Positions 1-12,459 of a stretch of 64,000 nucleotides of DNA are shown in pieces. Position 1 is the stretch's first letter. Each line of letters opens with the position of its first letter. Position numbers and translations under genes: made by a program. The notes under the pieces were generated by a model that saw only the letters and a list, made by a program, of their open reading frames with translations, did not search any database and was not told where the DNA came from. The DNA is from Tubiluchus corallicola (Eukaryota; Priapulida; Priapulimorpha; Priapulimorphida; Tubiluchidae). The stretch lies in NCBI GenBank assembly GCA_030141605.1, contig JAQGDQ010000152.1:186001-250000 (forward strand), given 5' to 3'.

Positions 1-704
1 ATCGGTTGCTTCAATAATTATGCTTGTTCAAAGGAACAGACAGACACATAAACAAAATGACACACACTCAAAGCTGATGGTAATCTAAACATCAACTTTA
101 AAGTTGCTATTGAACATTTATTGGCAGTTTTGTTCAATTACCGATTATTGCGACCACTCGAGTTTTTGTCCTCAATCCAAACTTTGTTCAAGTTTGATAA
201 GAACTTGCAGAATTACCACTACATAACACTACCAACAGAAAACTTTTGCAGAGGGTTGTTAATGTGAACGTGTGAATGTTAACGTTCTCCAGAGTAAAAC
301 GCATGAACGTTTGAGCACAAGTTACTAAAGTTAATAAAGTAACAGAACAACAAGAAAAATTAAAATAAGTAATAGGAAAGAAAAGAAGTAATAGGCCTGC
401 ATCCACTGACGTTTTTTATGTGCACTATTTTTGCTGTTACATAGATTGTTGAATTTAATGAAAAGCAAAACAAGATAAAAGAAGATGCAAAGGTTTCCGT
501 AATTAACACACACAGATATTGGACAAAGAATGAATTGTGTTGAAGTAACATAAGTTTAATTTTTCTGTCATTTGGTTTTGTTCCACACGATCTGTAAGTT
601 TATAATTTAGTATTTGTCTTGTTTGCTTGTTATAATGTCGATTTTTGTATTTTTTACTCTGTATTTTTATTTAGGTGGGTTGTTGCTTGATCCATGACAT
701 AGGG
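1..704. other. AT-rich intergenic DNA, no gene seen
   Basis: I see no coding exon, splice-site pair or recognisable repeat here. Short open frames of 60-70 codons exist but look like low-complexity noise. Confidence 0.5.
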
Positions 705-1490
705 CATGTCGAAATGTTGCATAGTGCATGTCGAAATGTTGCATAGTGCATGTCGAAATGTTGCATAGGGCATGTCGAAATGTTGCATAGGGCATGTCGA
801 AATGTTGCATAGTGCATGTCGAAATGTTGCATAGTGCATGTCGAAATGTTGCATAGGGCATGTCGAAATGTTGCATAGTGCATGTCGAAATGTTGCATAG
901 GGCATGTCGAAATGTTGCGTAGGGCATGTCGAAATGTTGCATAGTGCATGTCGAAATGTTGCATAGGGCATGTCGAAATGTTGCATAGTGCATGTCGAAA
1001 TGTTGCGTAGGGCATGTCGAAATGTTGCATAGTGCATGTCGAAATGTTGCATAGGGCATGTCGAAATGTTGCATAGTGCATGTCGAAATGTTGCATAGTG
1101 CATGTCGAAATGTTGCATAGGGCATGTCGAAATGTTGCATAGTGCATGTCGAAATGTTGCGTAGGGCATGTCGAAATGTTGCATAGGGCCTGTCGAAATG
1201 TTGCGTAGGGCATGTCGAAATGTTGCATAGTGCATGTCGAAATGTTGCATAGGGCATGTCGAAATGTTGCATAGGGCATGTCGAAATGTTGCATAGTGCA
1301 TGTCGAAATGTTGCATAGGGCATGTCGAAATGTTGCATAGGGCATGTCGAAATGTTGCATAGTGCATGTCGAAATGTTGCATAGGGCATGTCGAAATGTT
1401 GCATAGGGCATGTCGAAATGTTGCATAGTGCATGTCGAAATGTTGCATAGTGCATGTCGAAATGTTGCATAGTGCATGTCGAAATGTTGC
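705..1490. repeat. Minisatellite, 36 copies of a 22-bp unit
   Basis: The unit is CATGTCGAAATGTTGCATAG plus a two-base TG or GG end. Unit starts at 705 and 1475 are exactly 35 periods apart, so there are 36 copies with no indel. Variation is confined mainly to two positions: tagtg versus taggg, and cATag versus cGTag. The reverse complement has no stop in any frame, and 22 is 1 modulo 3, so all three minus-strand frames stay open for over 260 codons. That is a property of the unit and does not show protein coding. Confidence 0.97.
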
Positions 1491-1602
1491 AGATGTTGTG
1501 TCTGAATAAAACTCATGTCTTTACTTAGGTTGGTGCTGGCAATCATTTTTATATTAAGAATTGGTTTTCCTCAACGCCAATCAGTAAAAAAGATATATTA
1601 AG

Positions 1603-2235
1603 TTAAAGGACAGGAAAATGGGTACCTATTGTGTTTCAGAAATATCGCCTTAAGAAATTATATTACTTTACAGTAATTTTGTGCGTATATCGTACTCTCG
1701 TTAAAGGGAATTTTTGTTTGTCTTCATTTTAAATCTCCCGCAATAATGTCACTAAAACACGTAAATCAAGGGAAGAAAAGGAGTGTTAAATTATGTTCCA
1801 AAAAATTTTCCATACAAATCTGTATTACTTCGCATTTCCCTTACCTGTTGGAAAGACTTGTGTAACTAGAAATAATATTTAAAATGTTTGTGCCAATTAG
1901 TAAAATGTCGCTGACTCACTCTCCAGGGTGCGCCACTCACTAACCAAAAACGTATTTTTAATCTTATTGACAAAATACAGTAATTTAAAATTTTACTAAA
2001 TTAGCAACATGTGTGCTACGAATGCTCTGATTATTATTTCAAACTTTACTTAATGTTATCAAAACTTGTTTCAAACGACCTACCACTGAAATGGCTGCAC
2101 CTAACGGTCATTACGGAAGTTTAAACTTAAACGTTTTACACAGCGTTACGGCCGATGCAAGCCCTGCATGCAAAAAGGCAGTATGCAAATGCAATAAAAG
2201 TTCGAGACGAAGTGGAGGGCTTTCTTGTGCTTTAA
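1603..2235 (+). mobile_element. TTAA-flanked MITE-like repeat, copy A
   Basis: A 633-bp block bounded by TTAA at 1603-1606 and 2232-2235. Its ends are imperfect inverted repeats: one begins TTAAAGGACAGGAAAA, and the reverse complement of the other reads TTTAAAGCACAAGAAA. It aligns along its length with 26747-27423, 31613-32091 and, in reverse, 55806-57228. A strongly shared core includes the run CCAGGGTGCGCCACTCACTA. No transposase is encoded. TTAA flanks suggest a piggyBac-type mechanism, but the terminal bases are not the usual CCC, so the superfamily is uncertain. Confidence 0.7.
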
Positions 2236-2250
2236 ATTGTGGGAGACAAC

Positions 2251-2620
2251 CAGGGCCTGATTAAAACCTCAAGTGGCCTGATGCACTGAAAAGATTCCCG
2301 TACCCCCACATATGTCTAATTCAGAACAATAACGATACTGAACTGTAAAATAAAATTTTATCTTTCGAAATTTAAAAAAAAACTTGTAGTAAAATTTATT
2401 TACAATAAACGCCAGGACATCAGCTTTGCATTGCATAAAAAGTGTGTTAGATGCACAGACGACTCTAAAAGGAACAGCTATCCAGCATATCTGACGCTGC
2501 CCCTATTCCTGTATGTTTTACATTTGGGTAATTGTTCGATTTGAAAGAACTGCGTGCGCCCCTCTTCCCCTGATGCCCTAGGCACGTGCTCACTTTGTTT
2601 AATGGTTAATCCAGGACCGG
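2251..2620. mobile_element. Possible degenerate hAT-like element
   Basis: The left end CAGGGCCTGATTAAAACC and the reverse complement of the right end (CCGGTCCTGGATTAACC) match imperfectly. CAGGG starts are typical of hAT termini. The flanking 8-mers do not match, so no target-site duplication supports the boundaries. It abuts MITE copy A. Confidence 0.3.
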
Positions 2621-3805
2621 AGATCAGTTATTACAAAAGAAAAAAGAAATGAAGAGAAAAGCAATCTAGACAACAAATAATTACTCCTTCCGTCTTTACC
2701 TTCTCACTGTCATGTATTGGGTTACTTACTTGCAGGTAACTCTTATAAACAGATCTTTTTCGCCGTGAAATTAGTTTCGTTTTCGCTCTCGTGTAATCAA
2801 AACGCTGCCATTTACTCACTGTGAAGTAAATAACACGTATTCTACATTGTTAAGAAATTTTATATTCTGAAACAACCAAAAACGCGTGTCTATAATCTGA
2901 TTTAACAGTTACTAGTTTGTTACCACCATTTCAAGAGCAGAGAGCAAACAATGACCTAATAACGTTTCGAAGTCTTAAATGAATATAAATGATGTTATAT
3001 TTAATAAATACTTTTTTAAACGTGACTCACAATAATACATTTCGTAGGGGAATAATCTGTAAATTTTAATATTCCTAACTATGACGTCATTACACGAAAT
3101 ATAACAGGATCCGTTATATATGGGCTGGCAGAACTATGCAATAATAAAATTTATAAATTGTATGTTTACTCTGCATATCATAATACGGTCAAATCGATGA
3201 AATGGTGAAAACTACGTTTTGCATTATGAAACCAATATCTTTTACCATTTTAATATTGACCTTTATTGGGTTTTATACTTTTGTAAATTGTATTTCTAGT
3301 GATCTGTCTTGTGTTTTTATGTTTTTATGTGTCTGGGAGCGTATGTATATAAATAAACATTTATTATGTACGATATTAGTTGTTTTATAGTATAGCTGAG
3401 TGTTTTTAATTTTTATTCAGTGCTATGTACTTTTAAATGTATGAAATTAATTTTATATAAATAAACACAAGTCTAAATAATTTAATGTGTTTTCTGAGTT
3501 TAATCGTCTAGGTTACTGTCATGGCTTTTGTTTTTGTGTTTACCAGCGGTATATTTAACAGTGAAAAAGACTGAGAATGAAGCAGTGAAAAACTCTACAG
3601 TAAAAATTTCTATTTTTAACGTTTGTCAGAATATTACAATGACAGTTTATACAGAAAGCATTAACGTGAATTTTTACACAGACTTAACATCAACACATAG
3701 GCTACTGGTATGCCTCCTGGCAGCACCAGGAAAAAATCTCGTGTTTTGGTGCTGCCCAGGTTAATGGTACATTTGAGAAAAAAGCAAAAAAGGAGTGCAT
3801 GAAAC

Positions 3806-3892
3806 TCACACACACACACACGCACACGCACGCACGCACACACACACACGCACACGCTCATGCGCGCGCACACACACACACACACACACGCA
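3806..3892. repeat. (CA)n-rich microsatellite
   Basis: Interrupted CA/CG dinucleotide tract. The open frames across it on both strands are artefacts of the repeat. Confidence 0.9.
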
Positions 3893-3924
3893 CTCTCTTT
3901 CTCTCTAATAAGTTTAACTTTTCA

Positions 3925-4235
3925 CATGATACGACCGCCAGATATATTTCTACTCTTAATCTTATTTATTTTGATGTGATTCACAGAAAATGTGCATACA
4001 GTTTATACGTCAGGCTGAATAAGAGTGGAAATTTTATATGCAAGAACATTTTAAACAGTGATGTAAACTTTTCTTCTGTAATTAGACGTCATTGGCGTAG
4101 TTTGTTATATCGTTAATTGTTATTTGTGTTATTGTTGTGTTTCATGATTTATTGTATTATTTGTATCTATTTCTGATCTGTATATGAACTTTGTAAAGTT
4201 TGAAATAAAACGTTAAAATCTAAAAATCTAAACAA
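3925..4235 (+). mobile_element. Non-LTR retrotransposon 3' end, LINE C-terminal fragment
   Basis: The frame ending at 4116 closes with a stretch around KSGNFICKNILNSDVNFSS and RRHWRSLLY, resembling the C-terminal tail of LINE ORF2 proteins after the reverse transcriptase. It is followed by an AT-rich 3' region with AATAAA-like motifs and a short TCTAAA tail. The 5' part is missing and the fragment abuts the CA repeat. The call is by resemblance to LINE ORF2 tails in general; I cannot assign a clade. Confidence 0.6.
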
Positions 4236-4240
4236 ATCTT

Positions 4241-4264
4241 TCTCGTGCTCTCTCTCTCTTTCTT

Positions 4265-4354
<90 letters not shown>

Positions 4355-4380
4355 CGTCTCCCTCTCTCTCTCTCTCCTTC
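4241..4380. repeat. (CT)n microsatellite
   Basis: About 130 bp of nearly pure CT dinucleotide, downstream of the LINE tail. Confidence 0.95.
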
Positions 4381-4789
4381 CGTTTCGTAATAATTTGATC
4401 TAATGAATGAACGACAGAGAGTAAATGTTGTCTTTCTCAGTGAACAGTTTCAAATCACAAACTGGCAAGCATGAAAATTATGAACTCAGTAAAACAAACA
4501 TAAGAACTACATATACCAAAGCAGTTTTGCCAACATGATCCTGCTTAGTAAAAAAAATAAGGCAATACTAAGTATGTAATTTACTATTATAATCATAATT
4601 ACATTGCCAGTGAACCAAATCACTATGAGCAATGTGTCAATTATTGCCCTGGGAGTCTTCTTCAATGGTGCCTTATTTAACATTGCGAAAACTCTCACTG
4701 GAGCTTCTGAAGCGTCTCCAAGATTCATTGGAATTGCGAACACGGTGCTTCCTGCAGGAGGAATTTGGTGAAGGTTTGTCAGAAAGTCA

Positions 4790-5245
4790 ATGATACCAAT
4801 ACTGTAATGTATGTCTTTATGGACTAATTGTAGTAACGGTGTGATAAATAGACTGCGTATTGCATACAGAAAACTGTTTCGCTTGAAGTACGATTGCAGT
4901 GCTTCTAGTATGTGTGTAAACCTAACTGTGCCACATTTTAGTCCTGTTGGCAGAAGATCATGTTGTAGCTTTCAAAATAGATTACTGCTGTACACTGGCA
5001 ATAGTATCATAATTGCTATTATTAACTCACATAGACTTCTCAAATCTTACTTTTTGTGAAATGAAACGAATTATTACATAATTAGCCTCTAAAATTTATT
5101 AGGTTTTAATTTACTAACTCTGTATATATATTTACTTTTCTAATTTTTATTTTATTGTATTTTATTTCAGTTTAATAGTGTATTTGTATTTAATATGGTT
5201 TTAGTCCTGAAATAAAAATTTGAGTTGAATTAAATTAAATTGCAT
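4790..5245 (+). mobile_element. LINE 3' end with ORF2 C-terminal fragment
   Basis: The frame at 4811-5059 carries LWTNCSNGVINRLRIAYRKL, then a segment with CSASSMCVN, VPHFSP and SFQNRLL, the pattern seen near the C-terminus of many LINE ORF2 proteins. The stop is followed by about 190 bp of AT-rich 3' UTR ending in AATAAAAATTTGAGTTGAAT and ATTAA repeats. It is truncated at the 5' side. It is a second insertion of a LINE related in type to the one at 3925-4235. Confidence 0.65.
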
Positions 5246-5854
5246 CCCGCTTGGACAAGTTGATGAATTTTTATCGTTGGATCACTGCTTGAGTCTAGTC
5301 CGACTTCGGATCCAAATAATTCGATAGATTTTTTGTGTTTTTGGGAGTGAAGGACTCCCCAAGGAGTTAAATAATGATAATACACTAATATTGCTTGTTT
5401 TCTTTTAAATATCTTACTACTGCTTGTTTACTCATTTATTAAATTTGTTATTTTCCATAATATAATTTATTTCTTTACTTTAATTTTTAATTTTTTTAAT
5501 GATATTAAATTACATATACATACAAATTTATACTCACTCACTCACTTACTGTAGGGTGTCTATGTTTTAATACACTGTATATTCAATCCCAATTTTTCTA
5601 AACTAAAAAATTACTTCCGTTTCACTTTCTCACACATTTTTTTGTATGATACACGAATCAGTGTCACTATCATCTTAAAATTTTGAATTTGACAAACTAA
5701 TCACTTCTACGAATCTTTTTATCACATGAGAATTGGTGAGCTTGTTTTATAGGCTACTAACAGTAATGTATTCCTATTTCTAAATTTGAATTCGGATGAG
5801 TGATGGGGCGGGTTAATCGTGTTCCTCGGATGGAGTGTTGTTCTTCTAAGTCGT
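5246..5854. other. AT-rich intergenic DNA downstream of the ML gene
   Basis: No coding signal was found apart from the probable 3' UTR of the ML-domain gene on the minus strand. Confidence 0.4.
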
Positions 5855-7839
5855 CTACTCCTCTTCCTTGCGCTTGACCTCAACCTCTGCGTTGAAACAG
5901 ATAAGCTCTTCATCCGTTAATCCGTCGTAGATTTTTGTCACACTCCTGTATGTTCCCTTAAACAAAAATGTATTTTAAAGCTCTTGTGCTTGAACAGCAA
6001 AGATAATTTACTAAAAAGATTTTCAAAGCCAAAGGTTTGTTAGGCGTCGTTTTTGGAGTTTATCATTTGGAAACTGGCGTGGATTCACTGAAGTTCTTAC
6101 GAACTATTTTCTTTGTAAGTTTGCGCGTACGAACATTTTACCGCTACGCGCAGATTCACAAAACCAGTCTTCGTAAAAAATGTTCGTAATTTCACGCAAG
6201 GGTTAGGACTTGCGTAATTGTAATTTAGCACATTGTAATTTAGTTTAAATGACCATGGCTGCTGTTTTCGTGGAAGAAAAAAGGCTAATAACAGAAATTT
6301 GATGCACAGAGAACGTATTCTTCGCAATAGATGCTAAGACCTTTCCAAAAATTTCAAAAGAAGATATGGAACTACAGTTCACACGGCAGACCACCAAGCT
6401 TGCATGTCTCTCTCCCTCTTTCTGTGTTGGTCTGCCTATTCATCTGTATGTCTATCTATCTATGTACGCATCCACGAATCTACCAAATGACTGACCAAGT
6501 AGCCAATTGACGGACGGACCGACCGACCTACCTGCCTACTTATTTATTCGTCCATATTTTTAACTTGTTTTTCTTTTGTGAGCTCCATTGGTCATTTAGA
6601 GCAATTTAATAGCATTCAGAGAAACAGAAAAACAAAATAAAGGTGTCCAAAACTTAGGAAGGGAATCCCAGAGATGTTTTCTTGGGGGCAAGTAAGTAAA
6701 TGATGCGTCTAGTACCACCTAGTGTAAAGTGTTCGCAGTACCTGAGACAGTATTTATGTCTGCGCCTGTAATACTAAAGTCTAATAAACGGTGCCCCAAG
6801 AGTAGGTATCGGCTGACAAAATGGTCAAAAAAGTGTTATTTTGTGTTATTGTGCTTGTAGTGCTCGTTTAGATTTGGTGAGGCAAAAAGTTACCCTGGCG
6901 CCGTTAAGAATCTGAGGTATAAAATGATGAATTTTGTGTTTTTAGTAAGAAGGTATGCAGAAAATACAAATACTTCTGCGACTGGTTTCCGCGGATTATG
7001 TAGAAAATATAATATCTGAAATAATATAATTTTGAAAGGCTACACGCTATGACAGTTTTTCATAGCACATTTCACAAAGAAAATAATATTTATAGTAGAG
7101 TTCCTATATTTGCTACTAGACTAGCCTGCACGATTACAACTCAGCAATATCAGAAAAAATAGTACCTCTGTTATTTTTGCTATAAAATCTGGTACGTTAT
7201 TAAGATCAACATGAAAACCATCGTTTCTGTGAATGCCCTTTTCAAGAGGACAATGCATCCAGCTTTCTATACAAACGTCTTCGTACGTACTGAAAAAAGT
7301 AAAAATAGTGTAACGAATAATGGATGGTGCTCATACGCCGGTTGTTGCATAGCTAAAAAGAAAACGTAATAAGAGCAGAAGAATAAGTAAAATTACTGAT
7401 TTAAGTAACACGCCAGACGTCTACCCGATCGCGCTCCATGCCGGTTGTCATTGCGGAACAGGTGCTGAGATGGAAGACGCTCCTGCCCGTCAGCCCACCT
7501 GAATCGACGAGGCCATTCCATACCAGCTACTTATAGCTGCTGTGCAACGCTGATATCCACTGGCTTCGTAATGGATCAAACCATCCCAATGTAGAGGGGG
7601 TCGAAAATAAAGGGTATTTCGCCCCCGTAATAATAATATGAGCACAAACATATGTAGTTATTAACTTCGTTTATTAATATATTATGCCCCATGTGCGGGG
7701 TTATGTTTCCGTAGTTTTTTATTCATTGTAATGTACTGTTCATTGTACTGTTTGTACTGTTTATGTAATGTTTTGTAACCTGTAATTGTAATTGTAATTG
7801 TGTGGATTAGAAATCGTCAATAAATAAATAAATAAATTT

Positions 7840-7871
<32 letters not shown>

Positions 7872-8897
7872 AAGAAAACCATAACTAGTTAGTTAGTTGT
7901 CACAATCACGGACGCTATGTTTAAAAACAAAAGGTATGTCACAAAATGTGCCGTACATTCTGCTTCTAAACTAAAGCGCTTCTAACTCCAAACATATCTT
8001 CTCTCGGTGGAGTCATCAATATTGGAGACGTACTATAAGTTGCTCTATGTTAGTGAGGAGGTTAGCCAACTTAAGCCAGTTACAATCTGATTTTGCCTAG
8101 CAAAATTCTTGCTTCCTTTAAGGCAGGGGTGTGCAAACTGAGGCCCGCGAAGAGGTTTGTCAACATATTGAAAGTGCGGCCCACGCGATCCAGCTGAAGT
8201 CTGCACCAATGTCGCAAAGATAGTGCGGGTAGTTTTTTTCCTCTAGATCGGATGGCATTAACCCTTACAAGACCGTTATCAATTAATGTCACTGTCGGAC
8301 ATGACAAAATATATGGTTTTTAATATAAATTTTAATAACTTCTAAAATAGTTTCTTGAGTGTAGTAGTAATAATGTGCGCAAATCGGATGCAAAAAAATC
8401 GGATGCGTTTTACTGCGACAGACTGCGCTACATTCGCGGGTAGTTAAAAATAATCAAACCAGCACAGAGCACTTCCATTACAATACAACTAGATGAAAAA
8501 AGAAACACATTTTTTAATTGTACTCACCAAGAACCAAAATCCGAAATACATGGAACCTTGACAAATTTATGGAAGAGGGTAAATCCGAGTAGCTCGATTT
8601 TAATTTCACGTCTGAGTTCAATCTCTACTCGAATAGGAGCAAACAGACGTCGTGTTGTCTCAGCTTGATACGCAGCCACAACCTCTCCGGGTATTATGAC
8701 AGGGGTGGGGGAGATGGTGGCGTTGTGTATGATGACTGCAGCGCTTGTGCTGTTTAAAGCTGAAATAATTACGAAGCAGTGTCAACTGTCAGTGTCAACA
8801 AAAACAACCTTCAACATCAACAATAGAGAGCAACAACAACAACAACAACAACAGCAGCAATAACGACAACAACAACAACAACACCACCACCACCACC

Positions 8898-8929
<32 letters not shown>

Positions 8930-11900
8930 CAGCAACAACAACAACGACAACGACACCTATACTCTTAGTACATACACAAAGACACGTGCATGTTTAACGT
9001 TTGTCAACAACTACATGTTCTATTATGTTAACGTATTAACTCATGATATGACCTCAACTGATTAACTAGCTATTCACGTAAGCTCTTGGATAGGTATGTA
9101 GGCGATCCCTTGTTCGTATCTTTTTATATATAAGTGTTCTTGTTTACGACTCCAGCGATTTTCCTATATGCAGGCAACCGACAATCTCCTTCCTTTAAAT
9201 AACCTTGAGCTTGAAGTTTTTTAATATATAATATATATCATTTATTTAGCGCACGCTGTACAGTTTTACATGTTTAATAACAATAGACAAAACAATCAAA
9301 AAAGGCATTTCAATATACAGTTAGTATAGGGGCAGGCAGAGATGTGAAAAAACCATCATACAACAAATTAAATAACAAAAAAGTGTTCAAGTTTTACACA
9401 AGTGCAATAAGTATAGGTAAATTTAGATAAAAATCAATACTCAAAAAGGAAACAAGCAATCGTATTAGTTTATACATGCTATACATGCAAAATTCAAGAA
9501 AGAGTTATGATACAGCTATGTATGCTAAAAGATGTACGTATCCAATAAACCGTTGTCAAGGTTTACTGGACACGTACAGACTAAAACTCGCCAGAACTGA
9601 CAAAAGGTTATGAAATGAATGAGGTTTTACCAAAATGTTTGGTACTATGCACTTCTACAGTATAAATCAAATAAAATTAATTAATTAAACAGTTTTAATT
9701 AACGAATTTTGACAATTTTTTGTCTCGATTTGAACGTTTTACTTTTTCCTTCGAAAATGCAACAATTATTATTGTATAATTATAATATAAACTTGTGAAA
9801 CAGGGAATGGGTAGCGAAGGAAATCAAAGAACAACACTTAAGAATCAAGAAATCAAGACCCATTCTGTCTAAGTACCACCCTGAAATCTCGACTCATTTG
9901 GGTAACTATCATCTTAAATCTCAACTCTTTTGTATAACTATCAACTAAATCTCGACTCATTTGGGTAACTATCACCCTAAATCTCAACTCATTTGGCTAA
10001 CTATCACCTTAAATCTCAACTCATTTGGGTAACTATCACCCTAAATCTCAACTCATTTGGCTAACTATCACCTTAAATCTTAACTCATTTGGGTAACTAT
10101 CACCCTAAATCTCAACTCATTTTTATAACTATCACCTTAAATCTCAACTCTTTTGGGTAACTATCATCCTAAATCTTAGCTCATTTGGGTAACTATCACC
10201 TAAAATCTCAACTCATTTGGGTAACTATCACCTTAAATCTCAACTCTTTTGTATAACTATCACCTTAAATCTCAACTCATTTTTATAACTATCACCTTAA
10301 ATCTCAACTCTTTTGTATAACTATCACCCTAAATCTCAACTCATTTTTATAACTATCACCTTAAATCTCAACTCATTTGGGTAACTATCATCCTAAATCT
10401 CAACTCTTTTGGGTAACTATCATCCTAAATCTTAGCTCATTTGGGTAACTATCACCTAAAATCTCAACTCTTTTGGGTAACTATCACCTTAAATCTCAAC
10501 TCTTTTGTATAACTATCACCTTAAATCTCAACTCATTTGGGTAACTATCATCCTAAATCTCAACTCTTTTGGGTAACTATCATCCTAAATCTTAGCTCAT
10601 TTGGGTAACTATCACCTAAAATCTCAACTCATTTGGGTAACTATCACCTTAAATCTCAACTCTTTTGTATAACTATCACCTTAAATCTCAACTCATTTTT
10701 ATAACTATCACCTTAAATCTCAACTCTTTTGTATAACTATCACCCTAAATCTCAACTCATTTTTATAACTATCACCTTAAATCTCAACTCATTTGGGTAA
10801 CTATCATCCTAAATCTCAACTCTTTTGGGTAACTATCATCCTAAATCTTAGCTCATTTGGGTAACTATCACCTAAAATCTCAACTCTTTTGGGTAACTAT
10901 CACCTTAAATCTCAACTCTTTTGTATAACTATCACCTTAAATCTCAACTCATTTGGGTAACTATCATCCTAAATCTCAACTCATTTGGGTAACTATCACC
11001 CTAAATCTCAACTCATTTGGCTAACTATCACCTTAAATCTCAACTCATTTGGGTAACTATCACCTTAAATCTCAACTCTTTTGTATAACTATCACCTTAA
11101 ATCTCAACTCATTTGGGTAACTATCACCCTAAATCTCAACTCATTTGGGTAACTATCATCCTAAATCTCAACTCTTTTGGGTAACTATCACCTAAAATCT
11201 CAACTCTTTTGGGTAACTATCACCTTAAATGTCAACTCATTTGGGTAACTATTACCTAAAATGTCAACTCATTTGGGTAACTATCACCTAAAATCTCAAC
11301 TCATTTGGGTAACTATCATCCTAAAATCTCAACTCATTTGGAGTTAAAAAGCTTAAAAAATGAATGTGTGTGAAGTACAAAATAACTGGATTTTTCTTTG
11401 ATCCAAAGTAAAGCTCAGAAAACTACTTCTTTCGAATACGTCTCCATTCTTCTCTCTATTTTAAATAAAACAAGATCATTCGCGTTCTCTGCATTCACTA
11501 ATTCTCTGGTGACGAGATTTACTGTAATAAACAGCAAGGTTCCCGAATTGAACCGCGGCGCTAGAACGCTAAATTGCTAAAAATAGCTATTGTGTTGAAA
11601 ATTTTTTCTTGAGCTATTTTTTTTTCTTAAAATATTCTTGAGCCATTTTCCCTATAAGCTGCTTCTTACGTGTACGATAAGTACGATAAAAAACTACGTT
11701 GAAATTAATACAATGTAGAGTTAAAGTGCAATTATAATTCGCATTTAACGTATTTATGGCTGTAATTTAAACGTCTAATGGATTTTATTAAATTTGTAAA
11801 TGCAAGCAGTGCATAATAATAATGTTTGTATGGTTGTGCTAGTTAAATTTAGATACATTCGTCAACAGTTGTATGACCTTTCAAGGGTGGTGGTGTGGTG

Positions 11901-12459
11901 CTGTAGAAATTAAATTTCTATAAAACAACAATTCTACTGCAAAAACGATGTGAATTAAGAAAAGTGCAGAGTTACCTCAACCGTTAATTAATTATTAAAT
12001 AAAGTACCTTAATTATCGACATTTTGCATTCTTGGACAAGTTTGGACATCATTTGACAATTACAAATAGAATGTATTAAAAATTTAATCATGATATGCTA
12101 TAGTAAACATAATGACCTGACTTTAGTGCTCTGGTCACAAAATTTATTATACGACGTTGATCTTTCGTTTTTATTTATGGATTTCTGTAACTACGTACTG
12201 CTAACACAAAGTTCGTGAACTAAATCAATACGCACTGAAATTTATCGGAAAATCGGACACTCCTGGGAATTATTTTTTCAAACTATTGGTGTTTCTGCAC
12301 CTTCATATTACAGTAACTGTTATTTGTATGTTATTAACTGACATTAATATACCTCAATAATAGTTATTAAGTAATATACTTACTACAATCTGCGTCCCAG
12401 GAAAAACCGTAAACTTGAGCGGCAAGCAGCACGAATAATGCTATCCGGGAAACCATCAT
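5855..12459 (-). CDS. GM2-activator-like / ML-domain secreted lipid-binding protein, 4 exons
   Basis: Join of 12459-12384, 8759-8528, 7289-7166 and 5956-5855 (534 nt, 177 residues plus stop). All junctions are GT-AG and the phases agree (1, 2, 0). Exon 1 encodes a signal peptide (MMVSRIALFVLLAAQVYG) followed by FSWDADC, the start typical of GM2 activator proteins. Exon 2 carries IHNATISPTPVIIPGEV, then beta-strand-like sequence and VPC...GSC. Exon 3 has TYEDVCIESWMHCPLEKG. Exon 4 has GTYRSVTKIYDG and ends LICFNAEVEVKRKEEE. Six mature cysteines fit an ML (MD-2-related lipid recognition) fold. ML proteins bind lipids in lysosomes or outside the cell; GM2A presents gangliosides to hexosaminidase. 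The segment between the third and fifth cysteines is shorter than in GM2A, so the ligand is uncertain. The start could be either of two adjacent Met codons (12459 or 12456). Confidence 0.82.
7400..7875 (+). mobile_element. LINE-like 3' end with (AATA)n tail, inside an ML-gene intron
   Basis: A GC-richer patch (about 7400-7570) is followed by AT-rich sequence with TGTACTGT and TGTAATTG repeats and a tail of AATA repeats at about 7820-7875. This is the usual shape of a 5'-truncated non-LTR retrotransposon. No clear ORF2 motif is visible, so the call rests on tail and layout. It lies in intron 2 of the ML-domain gene. Confidence 0.45.
8124..8190 (+). mobile_element. Solo hAT-type terminus
   Basis: CAGGGGTGTGCAAACTGAGG followed by CCCGCG and GCGGCCCACGCG is the common terminus of hAT elements in animals. 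No matching inverted end or 8-bp duplication was found nearby, so it is a fragment. Confidence 0.45.
8826..8956. repeat. (CAA)n/(CAC)n trinucleotide tract
   Basis: A compound CAA, CAC, CAA microsatellite in intron 1 of the ML-domain gene, about 65 bp upstream (minus strand) of exon 2. Confidence 0.95.
9877..11345. repeat. 32-bp satellite, about 46 copies with a 13-unit higher-order period
   Basis: The unit is approximately TAACTATCACCCTAAATCTC followed by AACTCATTTGGG. Diagnostic variants containing CTTAGC occur at 10175, 10431, 10591 and 10847. The spacings are 256, 160 and 256 bp (8, 5 and 8 units), which gives a 416-bp, 13-unit higher-order repeat seen twice. Subtypes differ at TTTGGG, TTTGTA and TTTTTA, and at CATCCT, CACCTA and CACCTT. 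It occupies most of intron 1 of the ML-domain gene. No coding or splice function is evident. Confidence 0.95.

Noticed and set aside
705-1490. CRISPR-like array
   Set aside because: Units are contiguous with no unique spacers, and the genome is animal.
654-1546. Three overlapping minus-strand ORFs of 264-291 codons
   Set aside because: They are the same 22-bp repeat read in three frames. The period is 1 modulo 3 and the unit lacks stops, so openness is automatic.
3661-4116. His/Thr-rich and Cys/Val-rich proteins across the CA repeat
   Set aside because: Microsatellite translation; only the part after 3925 has LINE-like sequence.
4507-4743. Hydrophobic minus-strand ORF of 78 codons resembling a membrane protein
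   Set aside because: AT-rich low-complexity translation next to a plus-strand LINE end; no splice sites or family match.
9877-11345. Telomeric or interstitial telomere repeat (CCCTAAA motifs)
   Set aside because: CCCTAAA occurs once per 32-bp unit and is not itself tandem; many units have lost it.
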